Part shown: piece by piece, positions 34,650 to 43,324 of the stretch
Numbering within the stretch: position 1 is the first letter of the stretch
How the letters are laid out: every line of letters begins with the position of its first letter
Made by a program: the position numbers and the translations under genes
Assembly: GCA_963931615.1 (NCBI GenBank)
Contig: OZ007032.1
Location: forward strand, 558,001-622,000
DNA: 64,000 bases
Direction: 5' to 3'
From: Coprenecus sp902388455
GTDB taxonomy: Bacteria > Bacteroidota > Bacteroidia > Bacteroidales > UBA932
Notes under the pieces: model-generated
Told to the model about the DNA's origin: nothing
Databases searched by the model: none
The model's input: only the letters and a program-made list of their open reading frames with translations

Positions 34650-34880
34650 ATGGATATTAAAGAATTTATCGAACATTTCGCGGAGCAGTTTGATGATACT
34701 GCTGTTGAGGTTTTTAAACCTGAGACTGAGTTTAAGGCATTGGATGAGTGGACATCTCTGACTGCATTGTCAATTATTTCTATGATTGACGAGGAGTATG
34801 ATGTTACTATCGGAGGTGCGGACATCCGGAATGCAAAAACAATAGATGATCTTTATAGAGTCGTTGAGAGCAAGAAGTAA
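34650..34880 (+). CDS. acyl carrier protein, glycan-locus specific (ACP 1)
   Basis: A 76-residue acidic four-helix protein with the phosphopantetheine attachment Ser in LDEWTSLTAL, followed by IISMIDEEYDVTI as helix II. It differs from housekeeping AcpP (DSLD) and is shared with the glycan locus only. It carries an acyl chain as thioester in the cytoplasm. Its stop codon overlaps the next ATG by one base (TAATG), so it is coupled to the SDR gene, the first reductase of the acyl module. Confidence 0.85.
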   Translation: MDIKEFIEHFAEQFDDTAVEVFKPETEFKALDEWTSLTALSIISMIDEEYDVTIGGADIRNAKTIDDLYRVVESKK

Positions 34881-35641
34881 TGCAGGATAGTCCGTTTTCA
34901 CTTTGTGGTAAAACAATACTCATTACAGGTGCTTCATCCGGAATAGGCCGTGCAACAGCGGTCGCTTGCGCAGATATGGGGGCGAGAGTAGTTCTTTCAG
35001 GACGAAATATAGATGCTCTTGATGAGACACTCGCATTGATGGGAAAACCTGAGGCCAAAGAGGAACATCTGATAATCCCCGGGGATTTGGCCTCAGAAGG
35101 GGTAATAGAGAGTGTTGCGGATGTTTGTCCGGACCTTGATGGTCTGGTCAATAACGCAGGAGTGTCAATGTTGAAACCCATGCAGTTTGTTAAAGCTGAC
35201 GATCTGCAGAAAATGTTCAGTATTGATACGTTTGTTCCGGTGCTGCTGCTTAAAACTCTGGTCAAAAAGAAAAAGATGAGACATCCCTCGTCTGTTGTCT
35301 TTACCTCATCAATATCAGGTTTGACGAATTTTGCTCAGGGTGTATCAGTTTACGGTGCATGTAAAAGTGCAGTAAATGCGTTTATGAAATATGCAGCATT
35401 GGAGTATGCCGGCAAGGGCATCAGATGTAATGCAGTAAACCCTGGACGAACACTAACACCGTTGATAGAACATCGTGAGCAGTCCGAAGAGGACGTGGCC
35501 AGAGATTTGGAGCGATATCCTATGAAACGTTATGCCAAGCCTGAAGAGATTGCAAATGCTATTGTTTTTCTACTTTCGGATGCTGCTTCGTATATAACGG
35601 GTGTGAATCTGATTGTGGATGGAGGACGTTCCTTAAAATGA
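34880..35641 (+). CDS. SDR oxidoreductase (FabG-like), acyl module
   Basis: A 253-residue classical SDR: cofactor site TGASSGIGRAT, NNAG (LVNNAGVS), catalytic Ser in VVFTSSISG and Tyr-x3-Lys in YGACKSAVNAF, C-terminal ITGVNLIVDGG. FabG-like enzymes reduce 3-oxoacyl-ACP to 3-hydroxyacyl-ACP with NADPH. Its tight coupling to an ACP supports an acyl-ACP substrate rather than a sugar. It is moderately AT-rich, unlike the second SDR that follows. Confidence 0.85.
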   Translation: MQDSPFSLCGKTILITGASSGIGRATAVACADMGARVVLSGRNIDALDETLALMGKPEAKEEHLIIPGDLASEGVIESVADVCPDLDGLVNNAGVSMLKPMQFVKADDLQKMFSIDTFVPVLLLKTLVKKKKMRHPSSVVFTSSISGLTNFAQGVSVYGACKSAVNAFMKYAALEYAGKGIRCNAVNPGRTLTPLIEHREQSEEDVARDLERYPMKRYAKPEEIANAIVFLLSDAASYITGVNLIVDGGRSLK

Positions 35642-35648
35642 AAAATAA

Positions 35649-36407
35649 ATGAACAGATTGTTAGAAAATAAAGTGTGCCTGATTACCGGTGCCGGTCGCG
35701 GCATCGGCCGCGCCATCGCCGAGCGCTTCGCATCGGACGGTGCGGTGGTCTATGTCAACGACCTTGCATCGGGTGATATGGACTCATGGGCGGCTGACTG
35801 CGCTTCCAGGAATAACACTAGGGTAGTTCCTGTGTGTTTCGATGTGACGGACAGTTCCGCCCTCAAAGCCGGTCTGATGTCCGTCTACAAGTCCGCGGGC
35901 CGCATAGACTGCGTGGTGAACAACGCGGCCATAATCTCCAATAAGAAACTCGGAATGATAGTCAAGTCCGACATGGAGCGCATGTTCTCCGTGAACGTGC
36001 TGGCCGTGATAGACATGATCCAGACGGCCTCGCGCCTGATGGCCCGCGGAGGAGGCGGCTGCTTCGTGAACATCGCGTCCATCACGGGCGTGGTTGGTTC
36101 TCCCGGTCAAGTGGCCTACTCTGCGACCAAGGGAGCCGTCATCTCGCTCACCAAGTCCGCAGCCAAGGAACTTGCTCCGCAGTACATCCGCGTGAACGCC
36201 GTGGCTCCAGGCATCGTGAGGACCGAGCGGTTCGACGAGCTTTACCTCAGCGACGGGAGCAAGATAGACTCGCGCATAGAGAAGATTGCCCTGGGCCGCC
36301 TCGGCACGCCGGAGGACGTTGCCGATGCCTGCTCCTTCCTGGCTTCCGACCGTGCCTCTTACATCTCCGGCCAGATACTGGGCGTGGACGGCTGCGCCAC
36401 CATCTGA
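35649..36407 (+). CDS. SDR oxidoreductase (FabG-like), second copy
   Basis: A 252-residue SDR with TGAGRGIGRAIAERF, VNNAAI, catalytic region NIASITGVVGSPGQVAYSATK and ending SGQILGVDGCATI. It is a paralogue in function but not a recent duplicate of the SDR upstream; codon use switches to GC-rich and C-ending exactly at this gene. Two SDRs in one module suggest either two chain positions or reductions of different substrates. Confidence 0.85.
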   Translation: MNRLLENKVCLITGAGRGIGRAIAERFASDGAVVYVNDLASGDMDSWAADCASRNNTRVVPVCFDVTDSSALKAGLMSVYKSAGRIDCVVNNAAIISNKKLGMIVKSDMERMFSVNVLAVIDMIQTASRLMARGGGGCFVNIASITGVVGSPGQVAYSATKGAVISLTKSAAKELAPQYIRVNAVAPGIVRTERFDELYLSDGSKIDSRIEKIALGRLGTPEDVADACSFLASDRASYISGQILGVDGCATI

Positions 36408-36436
36408 CAGATATTTCCAAGCAGAACAGAATCAGA

Positions 36437-37828
36437 ATGTTTTTAAATCTGGACCAGAAACCGCCGCAGTCCGTGGCTGCGGTGGACGACAGCCGTATAT
36501 CCGTGACATACGGCGATATAGTCTCCTTCGCCGAAGAGTTCAGGTGCGTTCTACCCAAGCGCACCCTGATATTCATAATGGCTACAAACACCATAGGCTC
36601 CATGCTGGGATACACCTCGTGCCTTTCGGACGGCATCGTTCCCCTGGTGCTCAGTGCACATACAGAAAAAGACCTTTACGGGCATCTGAGAAACCTGTAC
36701 CGCCCGGAATACCTTTGGATACCCTCAGACATGGAGCGGGAATTCGGCTATGAGCGTGTATTCTCATCCCATGGCTACAGCCTTGTTCGCACCGGCCTTA
36801 CCCCTCCCGACCTGTACTCTGACCTAGCCCTGCTGCTGCCCACTTCCGGCTCCACGGGCAGCCCTAAGCTGGTGCGCCACAGCTACCGCAACATCGAGGC
36901 CAACGCGGAAAATGTCTCGAGGATGTTCGGCATCACCCCTGAGTTCCGCGCCATGGCCATCCTCCCGATGCACTACACCATGGGCCTGTCCGTCATCGCC
37001 AGCCACCTTTACAGCGGTGCGACCGTGCTTCTGTGCGGCAAGTCGATGCTTGACAAGGGCTTCTGGAGCATGCTGCGTGACGGTTGTGCGACCATCCTCA
37101 CCGGCGTACCCTACAGCTTCGAGATCCTGAGCAAAATGCGCTTCTTCCGCATGGACCTCCCTGACCTTAGGATTATCACCCAGGGAGGCGGTAGGATGAG
37201 CGACGAGCTGTTCCGTGCCTGCGCTGACTATGCGGCAAGGACCGGTCGGCAGTTCATCGCCACCTACGGACAGACCGAGGGCACCGCACGTATGGCGTAC
37301 CTCCCGGCGGAACTGGCACAGACAAAGACCGGCAGCATCGGCATCGCGGAACCTGGAGGGAAACTCTCGATAGTTGACGACAGCGGAGCAGAGACCTTCG
37401 AGGGCGAGGCCACCGGCGAGATGGTGTACCGGGGTGAGAACGTCACCCTTGGCTATGCCATATGTCCTGAGGACCTGATGAAGGGGGACGAGAACCGCGG
37501 CGTGCTCCACACCGGCGACATCGCACGCAGGGACGCGGACGGCTGCTACTACATCATAGGCCGGATGAAGCGCTTCCTGAAGATATTCGGCCTCCGCATC
37601 GGCCTGGACGAGGTGGAGCATATCGTGAAGTCGGCATTCGACACGGACTGCCTTTGCAGCGGCACGGACGATATGCTTACGGTGCGCATCACCAATCCGG
37701 CGATAAAGGACAGTGTCCTGGACCTGATAGTGGAAAAGACGAAGCTGTTCCATAAGAACATTGAGGTCCTGTACGTCGACAGGATCGAGCGCAACGAGGC
37801 CGGCAAGGCCATACTCAATAAGCAGTAG
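36437..37828 (+). CDS. AMP-dependent acyl ligase (ANL superfamily)
   Basis: The 463 residues carry the ANL P-loop motif LLPTSGSTGSPKLVRHSY near 135, the A5-type motif IATYGQTEGTARM, and the hinge region HTGDIARRDADGCYYIIGRM, with a C-terminal Lys in NEAGKAILNKQ, the expected catalytic Lys. It activates a carboxylic acid with ATP to acyl-AMP and loads it on CoA or, given two ACP genes beside it, on a carrier protein. It is shorter than acetyl-CoA synthetases and close in size to acyl-ACP or aryl ligases. It provides a starter for chain building. Confidence 0.88.
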   Translation: MFLNLDQKPPQSVAAVDDSRISVTYGDIVSFAEEFRCVLPKRTLIFIMATNTIGSMLGYTSCLSDGIVPLVLSAHTEKDLYGHLRNLYRPEYLWIPSDMEREFGYERVFSSHGYSLVRTGLTPPDLYSDLALLLPTSGSTGSPKLVRHSYRNIEANAENVSRMFGITPEFRAMAILPMHYTMGLSVIASHLYSGATVLLCGKSMLDKGFWSMLRDGCATILTGVPYSFEILSKMRFFRMDLPDLRIITQGGGRMSDELFRACADYAARTGRQFIATYGQTEGTARMAYLPAELAQTKTGSIGIAEPGGKLSIVDDSGAETFEGEATGEMVYRGENVTLGYAICPEDLMKGDENRGVLHTGDIARRDADGCYYIIGRMKRFLKIFGLRIGLDEVEHIVKSAFDTDCLCSGTDDMLTVRITNPAIKDSVLDLIVEKTKLFHKNIEVLYVDRIERNEAGKAILNKQ

Positions 37829-37868
37829 AATTACAATTAATCAGAAACAGACAAAATAGAAAAATATT

Positions 37869-38108
37869 ATGAGTAATCTAGAGAAGTACAACGGAGTGTT
37901 CCGTGACGTATTCATGGTTGAGGACGCTGTCCTCAACGACGCATTTGACAACAAGTCGGTTGACGGCTGGGACTCGGTGAAGCAGCTTGCCCTGACCACG
38001 GCCCTCGAGGATACTTTCGACATCATGCTGGACGCGGAGGACATCCTCGAGCTGACATCATATACCAAGGGTAAGGAGATATTGAGGAAATACGAAGTGG
38101 AGCTTTAG
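37869..38108 (+). CDS. acyl carrier protein, glycan-locus specific (ACP 2)
   Basis: A 79-residue acidic protein with phosphopantetheine Ser in GWDSVKQLAL, followed by TALEDTFDIMLDAEDILEL. It is not closely similar to ACP 1 at 34650. It sits 3 bases before the ketoacyl synthase gene and 40 after the ligase, so it is likely the carrier loaded by the ligase and elongated by the synthase. Confidence 0.88.
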   Translation: MSNLEKYNGVFRDVFMVEDAVLNDAFDNKSVDGWDSVKQLALTTALEDTFDIMLDAEDILELTSYTKGKEILRKYEVEL

Positions 38109-38111
38109 GTC

Positions 38112-39173
38112 ATGGCACGCTGGAGTATCAAGAACGTGGCCCTGCGCGGAGTGTCCGGGACAGTGCCTGACAACAGGGTGGACAGCCACGATTTCAGCTT
38201 CTTCACGCATGAGGAGGCCGAGACATTCATCAATACGGTAGGAATCAGGGAAAGGTATGTGGCAACGGACGACATCTGCGCCTCTGACCTGTGCTATGAC
38301 GCAGCCGTGCGCCTGCTGGATGCCCTGGGTTGGGAGCGTGATAGCATAGACGTGCTCATATTCGAGTCGGTTACCGGGGACTACCGCACACCTCCGACAG
38401 CCGGCATACTGCAGGACCGTCTGGGACTACCGGCCTCAACTTTCGTTCTGGATGTGCCTATGGGCTGCTGCGGCTGCATGTATGCGATAAACGTTGCCGG
38501 CAATCTGCTTCATTCGGGTTCTGTGAGACGTGCCCTGCTTCTGATAGGCGACACCGCCACCAGGATGGGGTCTCCTGTGGACAAGAGCCGTGCCCCGCTG
38601 TTCGGGGACTGCGGTACTGCGATGGCTCTGGAGTACGACGAATCCGCCGAGGACATCATTATCGAGTTCAACACCCTCGGTTCGGGCTGGCAGGCCCTCA
38701 TGACACCCCACGGCGGCTTCAGACATATGATAACGGAGGAGTCCTTCAGACAGGAGGACTTCGGTAACGGTATAGTCCGTGCGCCCAAGGACACGCTCAT
38801 CAACGGCATGGACGTGTTCGCTTTCGCGATATCCAAGCCTCCGGTAAGCGTCAGGAAGTTCATGGAGGATTACGGCATCGACCCTGAGAAAGACGTGGAC
38901 TATTTCCTTATCCATCAGGCCAACAAACTTATAGTTGACAGAATCGTAAAGAAACTGAAGTTGAATCCGGAAAAGGTGCCGTACAATCTACAGCACTTCG
39001 GCAATCTGGGCGGAGCCTCCATTCCGATGCTTATGGTTACCAATATCGCAGACGAACTGCGCAACCGCAAGTGCTCGATGCTCTGCTCGGCGTTCGGACT
39101 CGGGCTTACTTGGGGAACGATGTGGTTAAGTACGGAGAGTGTACAAGTATGTAGTTTAAATATTATGAAATAA
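38112..39173 (+). CDS. 3-oxoacyl-ACP synthase III-type (FabH-like) ketosynthase
   Basis: A 353-residue thiolase-fold condensing enzyme with the full FabH triad: Cys119 in MGCCGCMYA, His268 in FLIHQANK and Asn298 in FGNLGGASIP. KAS III enzymes condense an acyl-CoA starter with malonyl-ACP to give a 3-oxoacyl-ACP. With the two SDRs it could make a 3-hydroxyacyl-ACP such as 3-hydroxybutyryl. No dehydratase or enoyl reductase is present, so the chain would stay hydroxylated. The last 15 codons turn AT-rich, and its stop overlaps the next ATG by one base. Confidence 0.9.
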   Translation: MARWSIKNVALRGVSGTVPDNRVDSHDFSFFTHEEAETFINTVGIRERYVATDDICASDLCYDAAVRLLDALGWERDSIDVLIFESVTGDYRTPPTAGILQDRLGLPASTFVLDVPMGCCGCMYAINVAGNLLHSGSVRRALLLIGDTATRMGSPVDKSRAPLFGDCGTAMALEYDESAEDIIIEFNTLGSGWQALMTPHGGFRHMITEESFRQEDFGNGIVRAPKDTLINGMDVFAFAISKPPVSVRKFMEDYGIDPEKDVDYFLIHQANKLIVDRIVKKLKLNPEKVPYNLQHFGNLGGASIPMLMVTNIADELRNRKCSMLCSAFGLGLTWGTMWLSTESVQVCSLNIMK

Positions 39174-40345
39174 TGGGTAATATCCGCAATTTTAAAGGAA
39201 TAAGACGTGCTGTCTTGAATTTTGATTATTATTGGTCAAAAGGCAAGTTTCTGTGTTATAGAGTTTTGCAAATGGGGGGGGGAATTCTGTTTCCCTTTAT
39301 TCTGATATTGAGGTTTAAAGAATATTGTAAAGGTGATTCGTATTGGCCGGAATGTGTCAGGAAGTCAACGTTCAGAATATTCATGGACCAGCTGGGCTGG
39401 GTATTTAGAAAGGGCGAACTGAATAACTTCTACTATATGCTGGGCATGGACAGAAAGGATGCAGGTAATATTTATGAATATGTGGGTGAGATAACTTGGA
39501 CAAATGCGAGGCGGAAAAAGAATGAGGTGAAGCGACAATGGAAATTTTTCAGTGCCTCGGCCTTGCTTCTTGACAAGTATTATTTCGGAGCATTATTGGA
39601 GTCTTTGGGTTATAAGACCCCGCATATACGTTTTTTCATTAACGATGGGATTGTGAGAGATCTTGATAGAAAATGTGAGACAACGTTTGCATCTATTTTT
39701 GAAAATGGTGACTGTCGGTATTTTTTTAAGAGGGCGGCAGGCGGAGGAGGTAAGGATGTGGACAATTTTGTGGTGAAAATGCAGGAAGGAAAGTTGTTCA
39801 GACTGAATGAAGAAACAACAATTGACAGCATCTGCGAAAGTGTAAAAAGAGACCGTTGGATAGTTCAGGAAAAACTGGAAGGGCAGCATAAGGATATGGC
39901 CAAATACCATGAGGCCTCCATCAATACTGTCAGAATGGTTACCGTTAACCAGAATGGGAGTGTGTTCCCTATAGCTGCTTTGGCTAGATTCGGACAAGGC
40001 GGAAGGATGAAAGACAATGGCTTTAGTGGAGGAATAATAGTTCCGATAAATATAATTAACGGCTCTTTTGCAGAGTATGGGCTGATGCCTGTACAGAAAA
40101 AGAGAGTGAGATTACATCCTGACAGCGGATTGCCTTTTGCTGGTGGATGCGTTCCAATGTGGAAGACAGCTGTCGCGAAGGCAACAGAACTTCATAAGCA
40201 GTTTTACAACATTCATTCTGTCGGCTGGGATATAGCGTTCCTTCAGGATGATGTATGTTTTATAGAAGGTAATGATGACTGGCATGTCGTTGATGCTCAG
40301 GTGTATTCTCCCGGCAGGCCGATATTCAGAAAATATTTTAAATAA
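39173..40345 (+). CDS. sugar-transfer associated ATP-grasp protein (ATPgrasp_ST)
   Basis: A 390-residue protein of the PF14397 type, found in capsule and lipopolysaccharide loci. DKYYFGALLESLGYKTPH precedes the ATP-grasp core, which includes FFKRAAGGGGKDVDNFVV for nucleotide binding, EASINTVRMVTVNQNG, GFSGGIIVPINI, and the late acidic motif SVGWDIAFLQDDVCFIEGND. It is thought to form an amide or phospho-linked product on the glycan, but the reaction is unproven. It is coupled to the ketosynthase upstream by a one-base overlap. Confidence 0.8.
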   Translation: MGNIRNFKGIRRAVLNFDYYWSKGKFLCYRVLQMGGGILFPFILILRFKEYCKGDSYWPECVRKSTFRIFMDQLGWVFRKGELNNFYYMLGMDRKDAGNIYEYVGEITWTNARRKKNEVKRQWKFFSASALLLDKYYFGALLESLGYKTPHIRFFINDGIVRDLDRKCETTFASIFENGDCRYFFKRAAGGGGKDVDNFVVKMQEGKLFRLNEETTIDSICESVKRDRWIVQEKLEGQHKDMAKYHEASINTVRMVTVNQNGSVFPIAALARFGQGGRMKDNGFSGGIIVPINIINGSFAEYGLMPVQKKRVRLHPDSGLPFAGGCVPMWKTAVAKATELHKQFYNIHSVGWDIAFLQDDVCFIEGNDDWHVVDAQVYSPGRPIFRKYFK

Positions 40346-40346
40346 T

Positions 40347-40901
40347 ATGCGTATGCGATCTAAACGAATGCGGAAGATTCATGAAGAAGACGGGTGTGTA
40401 TTATGGGAATATACCCCGACACTGTTCAAGCCTTTATTTGGGTACATAGATCCGCCTTCGTTTGTCAGGCGAATACGTTTTTTGTTGGAATATCTTTCAA
40501 AAGGCTCATATAAGGTTTATTATCTTGAAGTCAATGGGACGATAGTAGGGTATAATGTGCTTGCGCCAGGAGGACGTAGATTAAAATGTTCTTCAAGTAA
40601 AGATATGGTAAGCGGTCCTTCTTTTGTGTTACCTGAATATCGTGGAAACGGTTATATTGTCAAATTGCTGAAGTTGGGAATAACATATTGTTGTCAAGAC
40701 TGTGAAAATGTATATGCATGGATTAGCAAAAGTAATTCAGCATCGATAAAAGCGTATGGCAAGGCTGGTTTTGATGTAAATTATGGAGAATTGAATATAG
40801 TCGGTAAAATGAGAAAGCTCCGACAAGTGGAAAAAGGAGCGGGTTCCAATATTATCGCAAAATACAGTTTGCATAAACAGGACAATGCAAAACAAGATTA
40901 A
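40347..40901 (+). CDS. GNAT acetyltransferase
   Basis: From ATG 40347 the product has 184 residues; the frame is open further upstream, but that would overlap the ATP-grasp gene by 74 bases. The GNAT core is seen in GPSFVLPEYRGNGYIVKLLK and YAWISKSNSASIKAYGKAGF. It may acylate an amino sugar or an amino acid used by the ATP-grasp enzymes on both sides. It overlaps the next gene by 17 bases. Confidence 0.72.
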   Translation: MRMRSKRMRKIHEEDGCVLWEYTPTLFKPLFGYIDPPSFVRRIRFLLEYLSKGSYKVYYLEVNGTIVGYNVLAPGGRRLKCSSSKDMVSGPSFVLPEYRGNGYIVKLLKLGITYCCQDCENVYAWISKSNSASIKAYGKAGFDVNYGELNIVGKMRKLRQVEKGAGSNIIAKYSLHKQDNAKQD

Positions 40902-42009
40902 CGTACTGATTCTTGGAGGCGGCCTTCAAGGATTGTCGGTCGCATATTCATTATATAAAATAGGATACACATCATTTGTTTATTCTCATGAGAAAGTATT
41001 CAAAAAATGTAAATTCGTAACAGGTCTTGCCGATTTCTCTAAATTATCGGCAGAAGAGGTCTCCGATTTTATAAAGGAGAAGGACATATCTGTTGTAATC
41101 CCGACGGGAGACAAGATAGCGGCATGGCTTAGTGCGAACAAACAAGAACTCCAATCGAAGACAGACGCCGTTTGTGCTGTTGAGGATTACGACAAATTCA
41201 ACAATGCATCCACAAAATCTACTCTGCTGAGCATATGCCAAAGCAATGGGATTTCAGTTCCTAAGACATCTCCTTTGAATGAAGGAAGGATTGAGCCGGC
41301 CGCTCAATTTGTCGGTTTTCCGGCATTGATTAAGCCGGATCATTCGGTTGGTGCACGAGGCATTACAAAAGTATCGGACATAGAAAGTATTAAAAGGGAG
41401 TTACCTGATATTGAAGCGAAATATGGAGCATGCTCTCTGCAGGAGTATGTTGAAAATCGTGATTTCTACTTCAATGTGATGCTGTACCGATACCGCGACG
41501 GCGGTTATGCTCCAAGTGTAATAATAAAGATTCTGAGATTTTATCCTGTTACCGGAGGAAGCAGCTCTTTATGTGTGACTGTTGAAGATAGTCAATTGGA
41601 GGCATTATGCCGGAAGACACTGGATGTTCTGGAGTGGCACGGATTTGCGGATTTTGATGTGCTGTATGATAAGAAGGATGGTAAATACAAGATAATCGAG
41701 ATAAATCCCCGCGTGCCGGCCAGTTTAAGGGCTGCTGATGCCTCCGGAATAAATTACCCTCAGATAATAGTGCATGATGCGTTGGGACTGGCCAAGCCTG
41801 ATATGACATACAGGACAGGTGTGTATTTGAGGTATTTGGGACTGGATATTATGTGGTTCTTGAAATCTGGAAAAAGATTTTCAACAGCCCCTGGTTGGTT
41901 TATATTCTTTGGAAAGAATTTGTTCTATCAGGATATGTATAAAGATGACTGGAAGATGTCGTTTTATACTATGTGGGAGGGTGTAAGAAAAATATTTAGA
42001 GACAGATAG
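40885..42009 (+). CDS. ATP-grasp ligase (CarB/PurK-like), glycan locus
   Basis: A 374-residue ATP-grasp enzyme: N-terminal INVLILGGGLQGLSVAYSLY, ATP site FPALIKPDHSVGARGITKV, SLQEYVENRDFYFNVMLYRY, and metal motif FDVLYDKKDGKYKIIEINPR with VPASLRAADA. It is the third ATP-grasp protein in the locus. An amide ligation onto an amino sugar or lipid-linked unit is the likely reaction; substrates are unknown. It is coupled to the GNAT gene upstream and 3 bases from the deacetylase. Confidence 0.8.
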   Translation: MQNKINVLILGGGLQGLSVAYSLYKIGYTSFVYSHEKVFKKCKFVTGLADFSKLSAEEVSDFIKEKDISVVIPTGDKIAAWLSANKQELQSKTDAVCAVEDYDKFNNASTKSTLLSICQSNGISVPKTSPLNEGRIEPAAQFVGFPALIKPDHSVGARGITKVSDIESIKRELPDIEAKYGACSLQEYVENRDFYFNVMLYRYRDGGYAPSVIIKILRFYPVTGGSSSLCVTVEDSQLEALCRKTLDVLEWHGFADFDVLYDKKDGKYKIIEINPRVPASLRAADASGINYPQIIVHDALGLAKPDMTYRTGVYLRYLGLDIMWFLKSGKRFSTAPGWFIFFGKNLFYQDMYKDDWKMSFYTMWEGVRKIFRDR

Positions 42010-42012
42010 TAA

Positions 42013-42858
42013 ATGAATATTCTGACATTCGACATCGAGGACTGGTGGATATACGAAAAAGCCGGTCTGGGAGATAAGGCGGAGTGGCGCAAGCGTCTGG
42101 ACTGGTATTTAGACAGTATCTTGGAACTTCTCGACAAGCGGGGTTTCAAGGCCACTTTCTTTGTGCTTGGCAAGATGGTGGAATGTGCTCCTGATGTGGT
42201 ACTGAAAATCGACCGTGCCGGACATCATATCGGATCCCATTCGTACAGTCATACCTTTTTGCGCAATTTCGATTATGCTCAGGCGGAAGAAGATACCAGA
42301 AAAGGGATAGACGCTGTAGAGCAGCTGATAGGCAAGAAAGTGACGGCCTATCGTGCTCCGGCATTCTCGATAACGCCTGAAAACAAGTATATGTTCGAGA
42401 TTCTGCATAAATGCGGAATTGAGATGGATGCCTCGATATTCCCGGCAGGAAGAGCGTTCGGAGGTTTTGCTGATTTCCATTCTGACAAGCCCGTGATAGT
42501 TAACTACAATGGTATAAAAATAAAAGAATTCCCGATTCCAATGACACAAGTGATGGGTAAGAGGATTGCTTATTCCGGTGGAGGCTATTTCAGACTGTTC
42601 CCGTACAGCAGGATAAAATCTATCGTCAGTCAGAGTGATTATGTCATGACATATTTCCATATTAAGGATATGGATGCAGGACAGGAACGAAGGTACAGAG
42701 GTCTGGAAAATGAGTCGGCTCCCGTGAGATACTTCAAGAACTATTTTGGATTGAAGTATTGTTTTCCCAAGTTTTGTAAACTGGTGAATGCCTTTGAGTT
42801 CGTATCTGTCGAGGCTGCAAGTAGAAAATTAGATTGGAATACTGAGACAAGTATATAG
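42013..42858 (+). CDS. polysaccharide deacetylase (NodB-like, CE4)
   Basis: A 281-residue protein with the NodB fold: metal Asp in TFDIEDWWIY, the zinc motif HSYSHTFLR, and AYRAPAFSITPENKYMFEIL for the active-site Arg and hydrophobic pocket. It lacks a signal peptide, so it would act in the cytoplasm on lipid-linked or nucleotide sugars, removing N-acetyl groups. Removing acetyl would free an amine for the locus's own acyl or aminoacyl groups, which fits the ATP-grasp and acyl module. Confidence 0.85.
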   Translation: MNILTFDIEDWWIYEKAGLGDKAEWRKRLDWYLDSILELLDKRGFKATFFVLGKMVECAPDVVLKIDRAGHHIGSHSYSHTFLRNFDYAQAEEDTRKGIDAVEQLIGKKVTAYRAPAFSITPENKYMFEILHKCGIEMDASIFPAGRAFGGFADFHSDKPVIVNYNGIKIKEFPIPMTQVMGKRIAYSGGGYFRLFPYSRIKSIVSQSDYVMTYFHIKDMDAGQERRYRGLENESAPVRYFKNYFGLKYCFPKFCKLVNAFEFVSVEAASRKLDWNTETSI

Positions 42859-42949
42859 ACATGACTTTCATAATCTATCATTTTGGCGTCGCCGCCTGTT
42901 TGCACTGACAACGAAAATATATCCTGCTATTTTACGGAAAGTTTATGGC

Positions 42950-43323
42950 ATGGATATAGGAAAGAATTGTGTCATTTCGAGGAAAGCTCGTCTTGACAGG
43001 GCGGTAAACCCCAAAGGAGTTCATGTCGGTGACGGAACCTGGATTTTAGCCCGGGCCGGAGTCCTTTCACATGATGCATGCCGTTCATTGAAGACAGATA
43101 CATACGTCGGCAATAATTGCGTAATAGGTATAAGATCTTTAATCCTGCCAGGTGTAAAGGTGGGAGACAGCACCGTGGTTGCGGCCTGTAGTGTAGTGAC
43201 AAAAAACACCCCCCCCATTGCATAGTTGCAGGAAATCCGGCAAAAGTCATCAAGACTGGTGTAGTTGTGAGGAATGGAAAGATTGTTGAGCCCGGTCAAA
43301 GTGTTAAAAACGAAACAGAGTAG
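42950..43323 (+). pseudogene. hexapeptide sugar acetyltransferase, out of frame at a C8 run (possibly phase-variable)
   Basis: From ATG 42950 the frame encodes DIGKNCVISRKARLDRA, the hexapeptide turns VGNNCVIGIRSLILPGVKVG and VVAACSVVTKNTPP, then meets a stop at 43223. In the next frame the normal family end continues: HCIVAGNPAKVIKTG and on to a stop at 43321..43323. The switch lies in a run of eight Cs (43209..43216); nine would restore the frame. Upstream of ATG 42950 about 35 more in-frame codons read like the usual N-terminus (ILRKVYG) but lack an ATG. The product would O-acetylate a glycan residue. The shift may be phase variation, decay or a sequencing error. The next gene starts 2 bases after the restored stop. 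Confidence 0.8.
43209..43216 (+). repeat. poly-C tract (8 C) inside the acetyltransferase gene
   Basis: Eight consecutive Cs lie at the point where the reading frame breaks. Homopolymer runs of this kind slip during replication and turn genes on and off. No other comparable C or G run was noticed inside the glycan genes. Confidence 0.75.
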
Positions 43324-43324
43324 A

